From Liolophura sinensis (Eukaryota > Mollusca > Polyplacophora > Chitonida > Chitonidae): 64,000 bases of DNA. A program made the translations under genes and the position numbers. The notes under the pieces are model-generated. The model was not told the DNA's origin. It searched no databases and worked only from the letters and a program-made list of their open reading frames with translations. Below, in pieces: positions 1 through 13,100 of this stretch (within the stretch, counting starts at the first letter, position 1; every line of letters begins with the position of its first letter). The stretch is from assembly GCF_032854445.1 (NCBI RefSeq), contig NC_088304.1, forward strand, positions 20,535,704 to 20,599,703, read 5' to 3'.

Positions 1-130
1 GGGGGAGGTCTTGCAATCGCCTGCGGATGGTCGTGGATTTTCCCTGTGTTCTACCTGGTTTCCTCCCACCATAATGCTGGCCGCCGTCGTAAAAGTCAGT
101 TATTCTAATTACCGTGTAAAACACCAAAAC
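1..130 (+). repeat. SINE family S1, 5'-cut by window edge
   Basis: The 3' half of an S1 SINE: the stretch around CCTGCGGATGGTCGTGG, the CACCATAATGCTGGCCGCC block and the tail ending GTAAAACACCAAAAC. The tRNA-like head lies outside the window. A near-identical copy sits at 5895-6087 as part of the A1/A2 duplication, so this insertion predates that duplication. Confidence 0.8.
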
Positions 131-2995
131 ACTGGTGCTAAACACGTAAACGCACGCGCAAAAATCTTACAACCGTTACTCGGTCTTTTATGGAACAGAC
201 ACAGATATATGCTGTATAGATTTGGAATCAATTGTAAAAAATGACATCAAAATTCCATACCTCTGCTTTTTTGTTTCCGTATCACACTTGGGGCGATGAC
301 ATGGAAAAGAACGGGTCAATAAACACTGGCAGTAAGCGCAGAAAGCAGTCCTCAGATATTCTTGAGGATGTCTGAGGAGCTAATTCATCACCAAACTGCT
401 AATGGTGAAATTTTTCGGCTGAAATCGGAATAAACAGCTCATGTTACGGGGAAGATCTTTAAAAAACGGTATGTGGAGAAATCAATATAGGTTACGTTAA
501 AGTAAGCTGCAACTTTCCCAGGCATGCCAAGGGCTTTCCGCTGTGGATAGCTCCATCATCACTATCAGTCCACAGCGTAATGTCCCATGAGCCTCTCACC
601 AATGTGGTCGGTGTGAGTTTAAATCCAGCTCATGCTGGCTTTCTCTCCGTCCGTACGTGGGAAGGTCTCCAGCAACCTACGAATGGTCGTAGGTTTCCCC
701 AGTGCTGTGCCCGGTTTTCTCCCACCATAAAGCTTCCTGCCGTTGTATAAGTGAATTATTCTTGAGTAAAGCCTAAAAAACAATCAAACAACATTAAAAC
801 AGCTAACGGCATTAAATAGCATTAACTGCTCTTACCCTGCATGTAGAAACCGTTCATGTAATAGATTGTGATGTGTTACTGTGACACCGTAAAGTAAAAA
901 CTACACCTGGTTTACATGCACCTGTTAAAGTGTTTAAGCAAAGTATGGAGAAATGGTCATTTTTGAGCTGGAAGCTGGAACTGCTTGGTCAGGCGGAGAC
1001 CGACACCTTTTATTTGTACCATTATTTTCTTTATGCAGAAACTTGTTAAAATGCGCAGCGAAACAAATTTGTTACAATATTTTTTTTCTATCAGTATCGT
1101 ACTTGACGCAGCTAAAATAACGTATTATTATAGTACCGTTGGAATTGTCGCGTTACAAAACTTATTTGGGCGATATTTGCATTATAGGTATATCAAAGAC
1201 AATTATCTGTTAACGATATCATTACACTTAGCCGAATTCTAGTTTCACACAAATTTCATGAGAACGACGTGGTGACTCGCTGCCAAAAAAAAAATAGTAT
1301 TTTCGTCAACATAACAAACTTGGAAACACTTAAATTGATGGTCACCGTTTTAGATACATGGAGACGAAATGATGTCAAGTAAGAGAGGAAATGTCTGAGC
1401 CGGGTTCTGGTAAAATATTCAAAGCAAATCAAAGAGAAATAGCCGATTTCGCGACTTGATTTGTACAATTTACTGGGGACCAGAATGATGCCAATTCTTT
1501 GTCAGCCAGAAGATCGACGCCTTATTTGTATGCCTTTTCTCCCTTGACTATTCTACTGTATCGTGTGTTACCAAAGCCACGTTATGCACAAAATTAATAT
1601 TTCTCCTCCAACGTTTAGGACCCAAAGTCGTTTCGCTTTAATACGGTGAAGACATGTCTATAACAAGCATGTAATACAGTAACAGTGAATCAATATACAG
1701 GCTGTTGAGTCTGCTGGCTGAATTATTGACCACTGTTGTTCTGGATTATGCGACTTTGCCACATTCAAACAAAGCTACGTATGAATATTCCGCGGACAAC
1801 GCATGTAGTCGTATATCACGGTAATATGATAGCCGACACTTGGCACGGACATATTACCCGTCTCTGGAGATCATTTTCTTAAATGATTGTGACATGTCCG
1901 TAGATCGATCGGCACCAGCCTGGATATATTTGTGCCTGGTAAGGGTTTATATCGAGATTAACAGAGAACCTGTTTTCCGAATGTGAAGTGGGTCAGAGAA
2001 CGCCTGTGTTGTAAAATGCCAGGTTCTAAGCATGCCACGCCCACCGATCCACGTATACAATCAAATGTTAATTTTATAACAGTAACATTGATAATAATAA
2101 TAATATAAAAATATGTATAACTTTACTTAAAAAATATATACCAAAATTGCAGCACTAAACAGGTAGCTATAACAGTTTGCCACTTAAATACAGAATTTGA
2201 ATCTACTATGCTTCTAGTTTAGATACGATACAAACATTGGAGTTCTGCCAGCACGTGATACATCCAAATCTACACGTGCCTGTATCAGTCATCACCCATA
2301 ATACACACTGGATACACTCATAACGAATTGTATCTAAACATTTCACCACAAAGTAAAGAAATATTAAGGCTACTTGGGTAAGGATTCAGGGGAAAAATCT
2401 AAAAATCACAAAATTTGCCACATGAAGTTGTTAAAACTAAATGTATATCTTGAAAATATTTATTTGTCAGTTTATTTGCAATCGCCAATCCCTTCCAGAT
2501 ATCCAGTTCAACTCGGCAATTAAACATTATTAATTTCGCATTCGATGAGAGTTCGGTTGCTAGAATAATGCCAACGGAGATAAAGCATTGAATTATTAAT
2601 GATCTGATCTCCAATGGGAACTTTTGGAATGCCTTCGCCGTTTTCCATAAATCATTTTGGTTTTTATTCAGGAAATTGTCAAAATGCACAGTGAAGAATT
2701 TTGTCAACTGCATACTTTATTTAAGTATTTCTTGTCGCAGCAATGAACCTGGTGTAGCCATTGCCCGAATGACTTCAGAGATTGACTCATGTATAGTTAT
2801 TGCATTAACTGAAACCCTTACTTGGTTGGTTATGCGGCAATCTGTTAACCCCTGACTAGTGAGGGCACGTGCTTAAATCTAACGCATGTTAATTTGGCTG
2901 AGGCTTGAAGTCATTGCCAGTCTCCATCCCCCTAGCCTAGTGATTAGTGTTCTATAGTATTACAATAAACCAAGAACTTTTCTCAGCATTGAGCA
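131..2995 (+). repeat. A-array unit A1 (near-identical to A2)
   Basis: The first of five head-to-tail A units. It runs from the AACCGTTACTCGGTCTTTTA segment (about 170) through the core around 1703-1975 to the segment ending near 2860, and is nearly base-for-base the same as 6088-8860, including the nested SINE at 571-792. From about 2880 to 2995 it resembles the junction seen at 14140-14240, then homology stops abruptly and unrelated DNA follows. All frames are broken by stops in A1, A2 or both, so I see no gene. The high A1/A2 identity against the weak match to A3-A5 marks a recent duplication in an old array. Confidence 0.8.
571..792 (+). repeat. SINE family S1, 3' two-thirds with old divergence
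   Basis: It starts at the CAGCGTAATG segment of the S1 head, carries a B-box-like GTGAGTTTAAATCCAGC, the CATGCTGGCTTTCTCTCC block and the TGAGTAAAGCCTAAAAAACA tail. It is nested in A1 and has the same position and breakpoints as 6530-6750 in A2. Confidence 0.8.
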
Positions 2996-3683
2996 TTTTG
3001 CCCGTTATTTTTTTTTTACACATTTACATCCTTAACACGTTTTACTCTTCAACATGCTTAGTCGTTTAACATATTCCTAAACACACGTCTTGGCTCTCTC
3101 AAGACGAAAACATATTTAGCTTCTAAACATGTGAAAGGAAACCAGTATATATAAGAATGACTAATGAAAAGAACATTTAAGGCAAAATTAGGAAAGAAAT
3201 GGAATATATTTATTTTCATCTCACATTAACATTCTGTGGCTCACAGAGGCCTATATTAATACAATGCATTAAAATGAATATTTACAAATAGGATAAAAGA
3301 AACACCGATTTATAACTTTGCATGCAGTACACAAAAAATAAGCCTGAATTTACCTGATCTTATACAGGATAGAATGTACCTATTGATTGTGACTCATACT
3401 GTTGGGTACATACAAAAAGAAAAGGTAAAAGCAGAATTGTTTTCACGTGAAAAACCTGCTGCAAGACAAGTTCTAAATACAATATAACATATTTTATATT
3501 AACAAAAATAAAGTAATCAGTTTTAAAAAAGTCAATGTATTTTAAGATATACAAACAGTAAAGTTCAAAATTTAAACAAAAACATCCAGCTCTTACAGGA
3601 GTCGGTGTAGTGGATGATGGCCAACAGAAAGTTATAAGTTATTATAAGTTTTGGGTCTTTGTGTCTGATTAAATTTAAACTTT
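2996..3683. other. Unassigned AT-rich stretch with one hairpin
   Basis: No homology to the A array or the SINE families was seen, and no convincing frame. It contains a perfect 7-bp stem, CGTCTTG at 3086-3092 and CAAGACG at 3100-3106 with a 7-nt loop, inside a longer weakly palindromic region with several CTAAACA/TTTAACA words. Confidence 0.5.
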
Positions 3684-3933
3684 ACAGCGATTGTTTATTT
3701 ATTTATTTGATTGGTGTTTTTCGCCATACTTAAGATTATTTCACTTATACGACGACGGCCAACCTTATGGTGGGAGAAAACCGGGCAGAGCCCCGGGGGA
3801 AACCCACGACCATCCGCAGGTTTCTGGCAGACCTTCCCACGTATGGCCGGAGAGGAAGCCAGCATGAGCTGGACTTCCAACTCACAGCGACAGCATTGGT
3901 CAGAGGCCCCTGGGTCATTACGCCACAGCGATT
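3684..3933 (-). repeat. SINE family S1, minus strand, probable 9-bp target duplication
   Basis: Reading the minus strand gives a B-box-like TTGGAAGTCCAGCTCATGC, the CGTGGGTTTCCCCC block, the GCCGTCGTATAAGTGAAAT block and an AAATAAATAAAT tail. ACAGCGATT occurs at 3684-3692 and again at 3925-3933. This is a likely target-site duplication, although the right copy lies close to a similar stretch of the SINE head, so it is less certain than those at 34865 and 45024. Confidence 0.85.
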
Positions 3934-5480
3934 AATAGAAGTCAATTTTAAAATAACCTGTGATGAAATAACTATATTGCTTTATGTGTATCAGTTTCCA
4001 TATTCGCTGTATATTTTATACAGTTAAAAATAGAAAAAAATAAGCCTCAGCGGAAAGAGGATTTGTTATCAGGAAGCTGGTAGAATTTTGGGTATGATGT
4101 ATCTCAAACAAGTAATACACCATTAATAAAAGTTGTAGGGAAAGTTTTAAATATGAATACTTACATACATCCTATCCCAAATCAGATGGCAGGTTTCTAC
4201 CCTTGATAAGAACATGGTGTAATGGGCTCTTTCGCCTGCTCTGCAAGTCAGGATTCCTCAGCTGAGGGCACAAAATAATTCAATGTTAACAGAGCCTCGA
4301 AATTATTACATGAAGCACCATGTTAAAGGACACATCTGAAAACATTGTTTTCTTCCTCGGGATTCGTAGATTACAACAAGAAGACGTGGTTTTTGGCTGG
4401 AGAAGTGAACATGGTTTCCCACTTCATTTTTCCCTTGTGTATCATTTAACAGTAGTTTTACATCAATGATGATATCACTCACCTGTTGTCTTTCGGCGTG
4501 ATGTTGTAGAAAAGTAGGAACTAAGGTACTATAATAAAGACGTTCTGTGTAAGAGCCGGATTTCGCGCCACTAATCGGTTGGCGAACTAACGACAGGGCC
4601 AGGTGTCACTCCACGGGCATCAAAGCCGCGATATCACATGGGCGTGTTGCGATAGATTAGATAACATCCCTAATGGTCTTTTTGGAAATGAAGAATTGAG
4701 TCGTAGGGTTGCTGTAAAGGGAAGGAAGAAAGGAGAGAATACTTTATTTACAGTTTGTTCGACTGGATCTGAGGCTAAATCCACAAATAACTCAAGGTTT
4801 TTGCATGAGCGTGAATTTAGACAAAGCTATACTGCATTTATATACATACTGGACTGGGGTATAGGCCTGAAATGTAAGCCTGGAATATTGGCCTATGTGG
4901 CTTATTCACGTAATATTATATCTGAAAACACAGTTTAGTGCCCAATGTTTTTTCATTCTAAATTAATTCCAAAATGTGATCGCCTGTAGTGCTAGTCTTC
5001 CATCTCGTTGGGGATTATAGTCCACATACAAGTGACAGCTTCGCCATAAATTATTGTAGGCTACGTGTACATGTAAGTGCATCAATACGATGTAGGCCTA
5101 CATGTCAACCATTTGTCCCTAAACGTATTTAAGCCTGAACATATTTAGGGGTCAACAAGGTATAAATGCGTTTAGATAAAAACCAAAGCCAAATATATGT
5201 TTTGATTCAAAATACGTACATGTTTGGTTGACAGATTGGTTAGGAGAGCACTAAACACGTCTCACACATCCAACATGTTAAAGTCAGTCTAGCTAAGGAG
5301 CCATGTTTAACACACAACATTTTAACGCAACGTTTAATTTCTAAACTCTCGATTTGCAGTGTACGACGTAAAACAGTGATACACACATGAACTGATATTT
5401 TCGAGGTGTGGCGAGCGGACATGTTAAACATTTTTATATCAACACCTAAAACTAGTAGATTGGGAATTTTAGGAAGTATG
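3934..5480. other. Unassigned sequence between A1 and the A2 leader
   Basis: No repeat family was recognised. The longest frame (4603-4938, 111 codons) has no recognisable domain. A 7-bp inverted repeat, CCCTAAA at 5117-5123 and TTTAGGG at 5144-5150, is flanked by direct repeats of GTCAAC (5104-5109 and 5151-5156). Together with 2996-3683 this unrelated DNA stands where A2 has its 8930-9800 segment, so it is an insertion or replacement within the array. Confidence 0.5.
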
Positions 5481-5890
5481 TCTTAACCAGTCGTTTAACT
5501 GGATATTACAAGGTTTTGTTGTAATCAGTTGCTTTTCAGTATAATATAAATTAAGTGCTTTCATGTGAATTAGCCTTAGGGACGTTGAACCATTTAGTGA
5601 ATCAGCACCGCGACTCTCAGCGTTAGTGTTATTGCCAATTTGTGCCATTGTAGTATTAGGTATATATGTGTAAAGACCTTGCCTCTGGGTCCATAAAGAC
5701 AAACAGTATCCACGCGTACACAGGTTACTAATCTATGCGTCGAAGCAGACAATCGTATACCAGCCGTCAACCAAAATAAGCCTTTTAGGTCAATAATTGC
5801 AAAGGTAAGCAATGTTTAGAATAGCACGAAATTAAGACGAAATCATGCCAATCTGTTCGATCTGCTATACTCGTAACAAGTGTGGTCACG
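5481..5890 (+). repeat. A-array terminal segment preceding A2
   Basis: Starting with CGTTTAACTGGATATTACAA, this segment aligns with 13796-14100 at the end of A3, sharing landmarks such as TAGTATTAGGTATATAT and the TTTAGTGAATCA region. Part of it (about 5745-5830) also resembles 38690-38840, sharing GGTCAATAAT(T/C)GCAAAG. It marks the tail of one A unit before the next starts. Confidence 0.65.
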
Positions 5891-5894
5891 TGCT

Positions 5895-6087
5895 TAAAAT
5901 CAGCGGCCGCTATGAGTTCAAGTCCAGTTCATGTTGGCTTCCTCTCCGGCTGTACAGGGGGAAGGTCTTACAATCGCCTGCGGAAGGTCGTGGATTTCCC
6001 CTGTGTTCTACCTGGTTTCCTCCCACCATAATGCTGGCCGCCGTCGTAAAAGTCAATTATTCTAAGTACCGCGTAAAACACCAAAAC
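5895..6087 (+). repeat. SINE family S1, fuller copy
   Basis: It contains a B-box-like GAGTTCAAGTCCAGTTC, the GGCTTCCTCTCCGGC block, GGAAGGTCTTACAATCGCC and the GCGTAAAACACCAAAAC tail. It is the A2 partner of the truncated SINE at window position 1. Confidence 0.85.
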
Positions 6088-9000
6088 ACTGGTGCTAAAC
6101 ACGTAAACGCACGCGCAAAACTCTTACAACCGTTACTCGGTCTTTTATGGAACAGACGCAGATATATGCTGTATAGATTTGGAATCAATTGTAAAAAAAT
6201 GACATCAAAATTCCATTCCTCTGCTTTTTTGTTTCCGTATCACACGTGGGGCGATGACATGGAAAAGAACGGGTCAATGAACGCTGGCAGTAAGCGCAAA
6301 AAGTAGTCCTCAGATATTCTTGAGGATGTCTGAGGAGCTAATTCATCACCAAACTGCTATTGGTGAAATTTTTCGGCTGAAATCGGAATAAACAGCTCAT
6401 GTTACGGTGAAGATCTTTAAAAAACGGTATGTGGAGAAATCAATATACGTTACGCTAAAGTAAGCTGCAACTTTCCCAGGCATGCCAAGGGCTTTCCGCT
6501 GTGGATACCTCCATCATCACTATCAATGCACAGCGTAATGTCCCATGAGCCTCTCCCCGATGTGGTCGGTGTGAGTTTAAATCCAGCTCATGCTGGCTTT
6601 CTCTCCGTCCGTACGTGGGAAGGTCTCCAGCAACCTGCGAATGGTCGTAGGTATCCTCAGTGCTGTGCCCGGTTTTCTCCCACCATAATGCTTCCTGCCG
6701 TTGTATAAGTGAATTATTCTTGAGTAAAGCCTAAAAAACAATCAAACAACATTAAAACAGCTAACGGCATAAAACAGCATTACCTGTTCTTACCCTGCAT
6801 GTAGAAACCGTTCATGTAATGGATTGTTATGTGTTACTGTGACACCGTAAAGTAAAAACTACACCTGGTTTACATGCACCTGTTAAAGTGTTTAAGCAAA
6901 GTATGGAGAAATTGGTCATTTTTGCGTTTTGATTTACTAGAAGTTGGAACTGCTTGGTCAGGCGGAGACCGACACCTTTTATTTGTACCATTTTGTATTA
7001 TTTTCTTTATGCAGAAACTTGTTAAAATGCACAGCGAAAATTTTTTTTACAGTATATTTTTTTCCATTAGTATCGTACTTGACGCAGCTAAAATAACGTA
7101 TTATTATAGTACCGTTGGAATTGTCGCGTTACAAAACGTATTTCAACGATATTTGCATTATAGGTATATCAAAGACCACTATCTGTTAACGATATCATTC
7201 CACTTAGCCGAATTCTAGTTTCACACAAATTTCATGAGAACGACCTGGTGACTCGCTACCCCAAAAAATTCATATTTTCGTCAACATAACAAACTTGAAA
7301 ACAGTTATATTGATGCTCACCGCCTTAGATACATGGAGACGAAATGATGCCAAGTAAGAGAGGAAATGTCTGAGCCGGGTTCTGGTAAAATGTTCAAAGC
7401 AAATCAAAAGGAAATGGTCGTTTTCGCGACTCAATTTGTACAATTTACTGGGGACCAGAATGATGCCAATTTTTTGTCAGCCAGAAGATCGACGCCTTAT
7501 TTGTATGCCTTTTCTCCCTTGACTATTCTACTGTATCGTGTGTTACCAAATCTACGTTATGTACAAAATTATTATTTCTCCTCCAACGTTCAGGACCCAA
7601 AGTCGTTTCGCTTTAATACAGTGAAGACCTGTCTATAACAAGCATGTAATACAGTAACAGTGAATCAATATACAGGCTGTTGAGTCTGCTGGCTGAATTA
7701 TTGACCACTGGTGTTCTGGATTATGCGACTTTGCCACATTCAAACAAAGCTACGTATGAATATTCCGCGGACAACGCATGTAGTCGTATATCACGGTAAT
7801 ATGATAGCCGACACTTGGCACGGAAATATAACCCGTCTCTGGAGATCATTTTCTTAAATGATTGTGACATCTCCGTAGATCGATCGGCACCAGCCTGGAT
7901 ATATTCGTGCCTGGTAAGGGTTTATACCGAGATTAACAGAGTACCTGTTTCCCGAATGTGAAGTGGGTCAGACAACGTCTGTGTTGTAAAATGCCAGGAC
8001 ATTTAAGCATGCCACGCCCACCGATCCACGTATACAATCAAATGTTAATTTTATAACAGCGACATTGATAAAAATAATAATATAGAAATGATTATAAGTT
8101 TACTTAAAAATATATATACCAAAATTGCAGCACTAAACAGGTAGCTATAACAGTTTGTCACTTAAATACAGAATTTGAACCTACTATACTTCTAGTTTAG
8201 ATAAGATACAAACATTGGAGTTCCGCCAGCACGTGATACAGCCAAATCTACATGTGCCTGTATTAGTCATCACCTATAATACATATTGGATAGACTCATA
8301 ACGAATTGTATCTAAACATTTCACCACAAAGTAAAGAAATATTAAGGCTACTTGGGTAAGGATTCAGGGGAAAATCTGAAAACCACACAAATTACTAGCT
8401 GGTACAATTACTGAAACTGCTTAAACTGCGGGTATACCTGGGAAATGTTTACTTTACCAGTTTATTTGTAATTGCCAATCCCTTCCAGATATTTATTTCA
8501 TCTGCGCAATTAAACATTATAAATTTTCCATTAGACGAGAATTCGGTTGCTAGAATAATGCCAGCTGGAATAAAGTATTGAATTATTAATGATCCGATCT
8601 CTAAGGAGAAATTCTGCGAATGTTACTAATTCTAGCCATAAATTTACATAACTAATTTTGATTTTTATTCTGGAAAATGTCAAAATGCACAGTGAAGAAT
8701 TTTGTCAACTGCATACTTTATTTAAGTATTTCTTGTCGCAGCAATGAACCTGATGTAGCCATTGCCCGAATGACTTCAGAGATTGACTCATGTATAGTTA
8801 TTGCATTAACTGAAGCCCTTGCTTGGTTGGTTTTGCGGCAATCTGTTAATCCTCGTAGCCTTGTGGTTGGCGTGCTATAGCGTTACAATGACCCACGAAG
8901 CTTTTCCATCATTGAGAACCCCTGGTGTGATGTCCCCTTCACAGAACTCCTCAATTCCGATCGTCCACTTTTGACAAATGTCCACCTGGGAACTCTCTCG

Positions 9001-10170
9001 AGTGAAACAGCTCCTGCATTGACACATTGTAACGGTAAATCTTAACGGAGAGTTCTATCTTAGCCTGGATTACAGTGAGTCTTGATTAGTATATCGACAA
9101 GGACACCTGGACTTTTTGAGAATGAAGTCATATAGGAACATAAATACAAGCACAATAATAGACTTGCGGTATAAAGAGTAAAACCACAGCATTGATGGCA
9201 AGGCGATAATTGGCAAATGGCCGTCCGTAACCGGTGAAAAATCGACACCTTGTCAAAAATTATTTAAAAGAATTATTCCTTTGTTCAAAAGAATTATGCG
9301 TGTAAATCCAGTAAATAGAAACACCGCGGTCAACAAGGAATCTTCCGGGCATTTAGCGATAAGATGTTTAGCCAGGAATGAATTCCAACAACAAACAATC
9401 TCGCTGAGAAGAGTTATTGGGTTTTCTCCTTGGATTTTTGATAGATTGGTTTGCAGACTGAGAACAGTTCATTCATTGAAAGTTGCCCTTTTTCAAGAGT
9501 TCTGCGAAAAAGAATTTTCATTGCTTGACTGGCATTATTTCTGTAGTTTAGTTCTTTGACTCGTGCATACATTTACCACGGTGAAGCAGCGTAGTAAATC
9601 TGGACATTTGAGAAAAAAAATAGTTTCTGCAATTTTCTGAGCAATTGGATTCTGAACCTGCTGCCTATCGGTCACCAAAGGACAAATAGCTGGAAATCTA
9701 ACGTACTACAAGTGGCCTTTGTATGTCTAACCACACCGTGTGTACTCTGGGTAAGGCTGATGCTTGAATGTTCATCCAGATGATTTACAAACAAGATTAA
9801 CATAAGACTGAACATAATCTTGAACAAGCTACCAGTAGGAGTAGCAGAACTGACGTGGTCGTCATATATGTTTGAGAAATTGTTAAATACGACGTATAAC
9901 CCAAAGGCAGTAGAACGGATCGTTTTCTTCTGTGACGTTGCAGTGTGTGTCTGTACTGCATATATGTTTTATGAGCACATAAAGGACAGAACAAATGAGT
10001 TCACAGTTTTGAACCGTCTTGCTACAGACAGGAAGAGTTTTACGAGTTCCCCATTAGCACGGAATCACAGACAACAGTATTCATTATTTTTACGGCAATC
10101 TGCCAACCCTGTGGCCATTGTGAACACGTGGTTGAATCCAGCGCATGCTAATTTAGTTGAGGTTTTATAA
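6088..10170 (+). repeat. A-array unit A2
   Basis: This unit gives the fullest view of the A unit. 6088-8860 is nearly identical to A1. 8850-8905 resembles an eroded S1 head. 8930-9130 aligns with 14245-14420 and 19140-19300. 9180-9260 carries the recurring GGCAAATGG...CCGGTGAAA motif. 9290-9430 aligns with 12550-12690, 14575-14700 and 19680-19790. 9460-9740 aligns with 13290-13560 and 20430-20720. The frame at 7366-7638 is closed by stops in A1 and not kept in A3, so it is not treated as a gene. Confidence 0.8.
6530..6750 (+). repeat. SINE family S1 nested in A2
   Basis: The partner of 571-792, with the same 5' truncation point and the same tail sequence. Both copies differ from the S1 consensus at the same sites, showing that insertion came before the A1/A2 duplication. 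Confidence 0.8.
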
Positions 10171-13100
10171 TGTAGTGTGCCAGTTGTCTTTCAAACAGCG
10201 GTAGCTGTCATTCATTGTACCGGAGAAAACATTTTGAGTACGTCGTAAAACAACCAATAAATTATAATATCTGTCCAGTTCAATGGAAACAATAGGCGGC
10301 AAACAGGTGACCGCACGTGGAAAGATATTACAACCGTTACTCAGTATTTTATGAAACAGAAGGGGATACATGCTAGAAAAAATTGTAAAAAACTGTCACT
10401 CTTGGGGCGATGAGCTGGAAACGAATGGGTCAATGAACACTGACAAAGTGGGAAAATAGTCTTCGTATTCATGAGGATATCTAAGGAGCCAATTCATCAC
10501 ATAACTGCCAGTGGGGAAATTTTCTGGGTGTCTGTAAATCTCAGTCAAAACCTTGTTACGGGGAAGATGTGAAAAAACAGTATGTGGGGAATTAATATAG
10601 GTTAGGTAAAAGTAAGCTGTCCTGGTTTTGACAGGGACGTCATCTGCCAGCACACTATTACTCTGCCAGGGACTGTCCGCTGTACACACTCACACATTTC
10701 CATCAATGAACAGCTTCATTTGCTATACAAAAGTATTTAAGCGTCCCCATTCTTTAGCGTCCCTTCGCCGACTTCCATCATAACTTTGAGTTAATTGTGA
10801 GTTTGTAATCCTCAATGTACAGATAATATTAGAACAGATATTTGTCCTCTTCCAATTTTCGTGGCACAGGATAGTATACCTTCCTGCCAAATTCTTTTTG
10901 CGTCGGTTGGGAGTATTTACTACGAATCATTTAAGTGTAATATTGCCAAATATATCAATCAACCGGAAAACAAAATGTGTGAGTATTTCTCGAAATGCAT
11001 GCTGATAAAAAAGATATTAAAACATTGAAAAACACACTAAACCACATGGAAATTGTGTGAAAGATTTGACTCTGGGTTGTGGAAAATTGGCATAACTGCA
11101 AATCAAAGTCATTATTATATATCGACATCATTGCACATAAGAGAAGAGGGATTTACTTCCAGCTTTACACGAATTACTTGACGGTAACGTGGTTGTTGCT
11201 ATATGGTTTGCTTGGGTTTTAACAACGTATTCAGAAAATGTTGAGTCATATTACAAGGAGTCATTAGTTGAGGTAAGGTGGTGTTTCGCCGCCACACAGT
11301 ATAGCTCTTCGCGTTTACAACCTGGAAAACATTTAATCCTCACCGTTTAAGAGAAATAACCTATCAACGTCGTCATATAAAACAAACGACGTTCGTAATA
11401 GAACAGATATCTGCGACGACTCCTTTGCAAATGTTAAGAGCAAAGCTTAGATAAATTGTGGTTTTCACGATATTTGATTTCTACGCTTCACGAAGACCAG
11501 ATATTGCAAATGCTTGGTTAATCGGAAGACCTGCACCATTTACTGTAACATTTTCCCCATTTTATAACAGTAACCTATCAGAATATCTTACGAAAACTAT
11601 GTATGTTCTCCCGCCCATACACAGAATAGTTAGGCTTAGGTACATGGAAGAACATCTAAAACCAGCATAAAAATAACAGTCAAATGATTTGTTGAGTCTG
11701 TTGGCTGAATTATTGAACACCCGTGTTCTCAGTCATACGGCCGAGGGACATACAGACACCGGCACATATGAGTATTGTGCCAGGAGGGTATGTAGTCGTA
11801 CATCCCGGTTATATGATAGCCGACACCTGACAGGGACATATTACCCGTGTCTGGAGAACATTTGGTTACGTGATTGTGACGTCCGCAGATCGACTGGCAC
11901 CAGCCTGAATATTGTGTCTAGTACGGGTATACATCGGGATTAATAGGCAACCTGTGGACCCGAATTCTGCTGAGCTAGAGAACTTCTGTGTTGCATAACA
12001 CCAGGAAAGTTGATCGTTCTAGGCCAATTTCGCCCATTCATACAAGTATTCAAGCAAGTGTATTTTCATCAAAGTAGCTTCAATAATAAGTATAAAATAA
12101 ATATTAATATAACTTTATTTTCCAAAAAAAAAAAAAGAAAAAAAACGCAGTGCTAAACAGGTAGGAATAAGTGTTATTTGGCACATACAAACAGAATTTG
12201 AATTTTTTATGCTTCTGGTTAACGCAAGAACGAAACATTAGATTTATGCTGGCACGTAAGGGATCCAAATCTTCATGTATCAATCACCACGTATCATAAA
12301 TACTGGACTGAATTGTAATGAATTGTTTTGAGAGATATTAGAGAAACACTGAAACTTCTTGGATAACGACTGGTGAAAATATCTAAAATCATAAAAATTG
12401 ATAGCAATACAGTTATGCAAGTTAACTACCAAAACTGCCTAATTGTATATCGTGGAAATTTTTATTTTACCAATTTATTTCAATCAGCAATAATTGGCAA
12501 ATGGTCGCACGGAACCGATAAAATTCTGTCTCATGTCAAATATTATAAAGAATTATGCGTATAACGCCAGATAATAGAAGCATTGCTGGCAGTAAGGTCC
12601 CTGCAAAATCTTTCGGGCTGTTAGGATGTTCAGTCAGGAGTCAATTACGCAACAACAATCTTACTGAAGTAATGATAATGATTTTAAAAAAGGTTAATGA
12701 TTTGAAGGAACTAGCCCATGATGAAATGTTAGGGACCACTAACAGCATCACCACAATAGCCGGGTTGTTACAACTGGACGAGCCAAATTAGCTATTCCTG
12801 CTTTTACTATTCACCAAGATAATCGTTCTCTAGCCTGTCTAGACGGTCTTTGTACGTCTGTTCCCAAGAGTAGACGTCTGCTACCGTAACAGCTGCAGTA
12901 ACGGCCATAAAATCAAATGAAGACAACGCAGCTGGAATTTTGATGGGGTGAAGCACTGTCAGTGAGAGAAAGGAACATTTGGGATATCAAAAATTGGGGT
13001 AGTAGTATGAAGATGTGAGGAAAGTTTATTGATTCGACGTCACAGGGAGCTGAAAGAGAAAATAAAGGTCACTAAGAAAGCCACATGTACTGACCAGCGC

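Noticed and set aside
5845-6306. 153-codon frame, the longest in the window
   Set aside because: Its first half is S1 SINE sequence and the equivalent frame in A1 is interrupted (stop at about 242 after a 3-nt difference). No protein signature.
11689-11943. 84-codon frame across the conserved A core
   Set aside because: A1, A2, A4 and A6 have a stop at the same place (GGTAATATGATAG-type or equivalent); A3 is open only through a substitution, so the conservation is not protein-coding.
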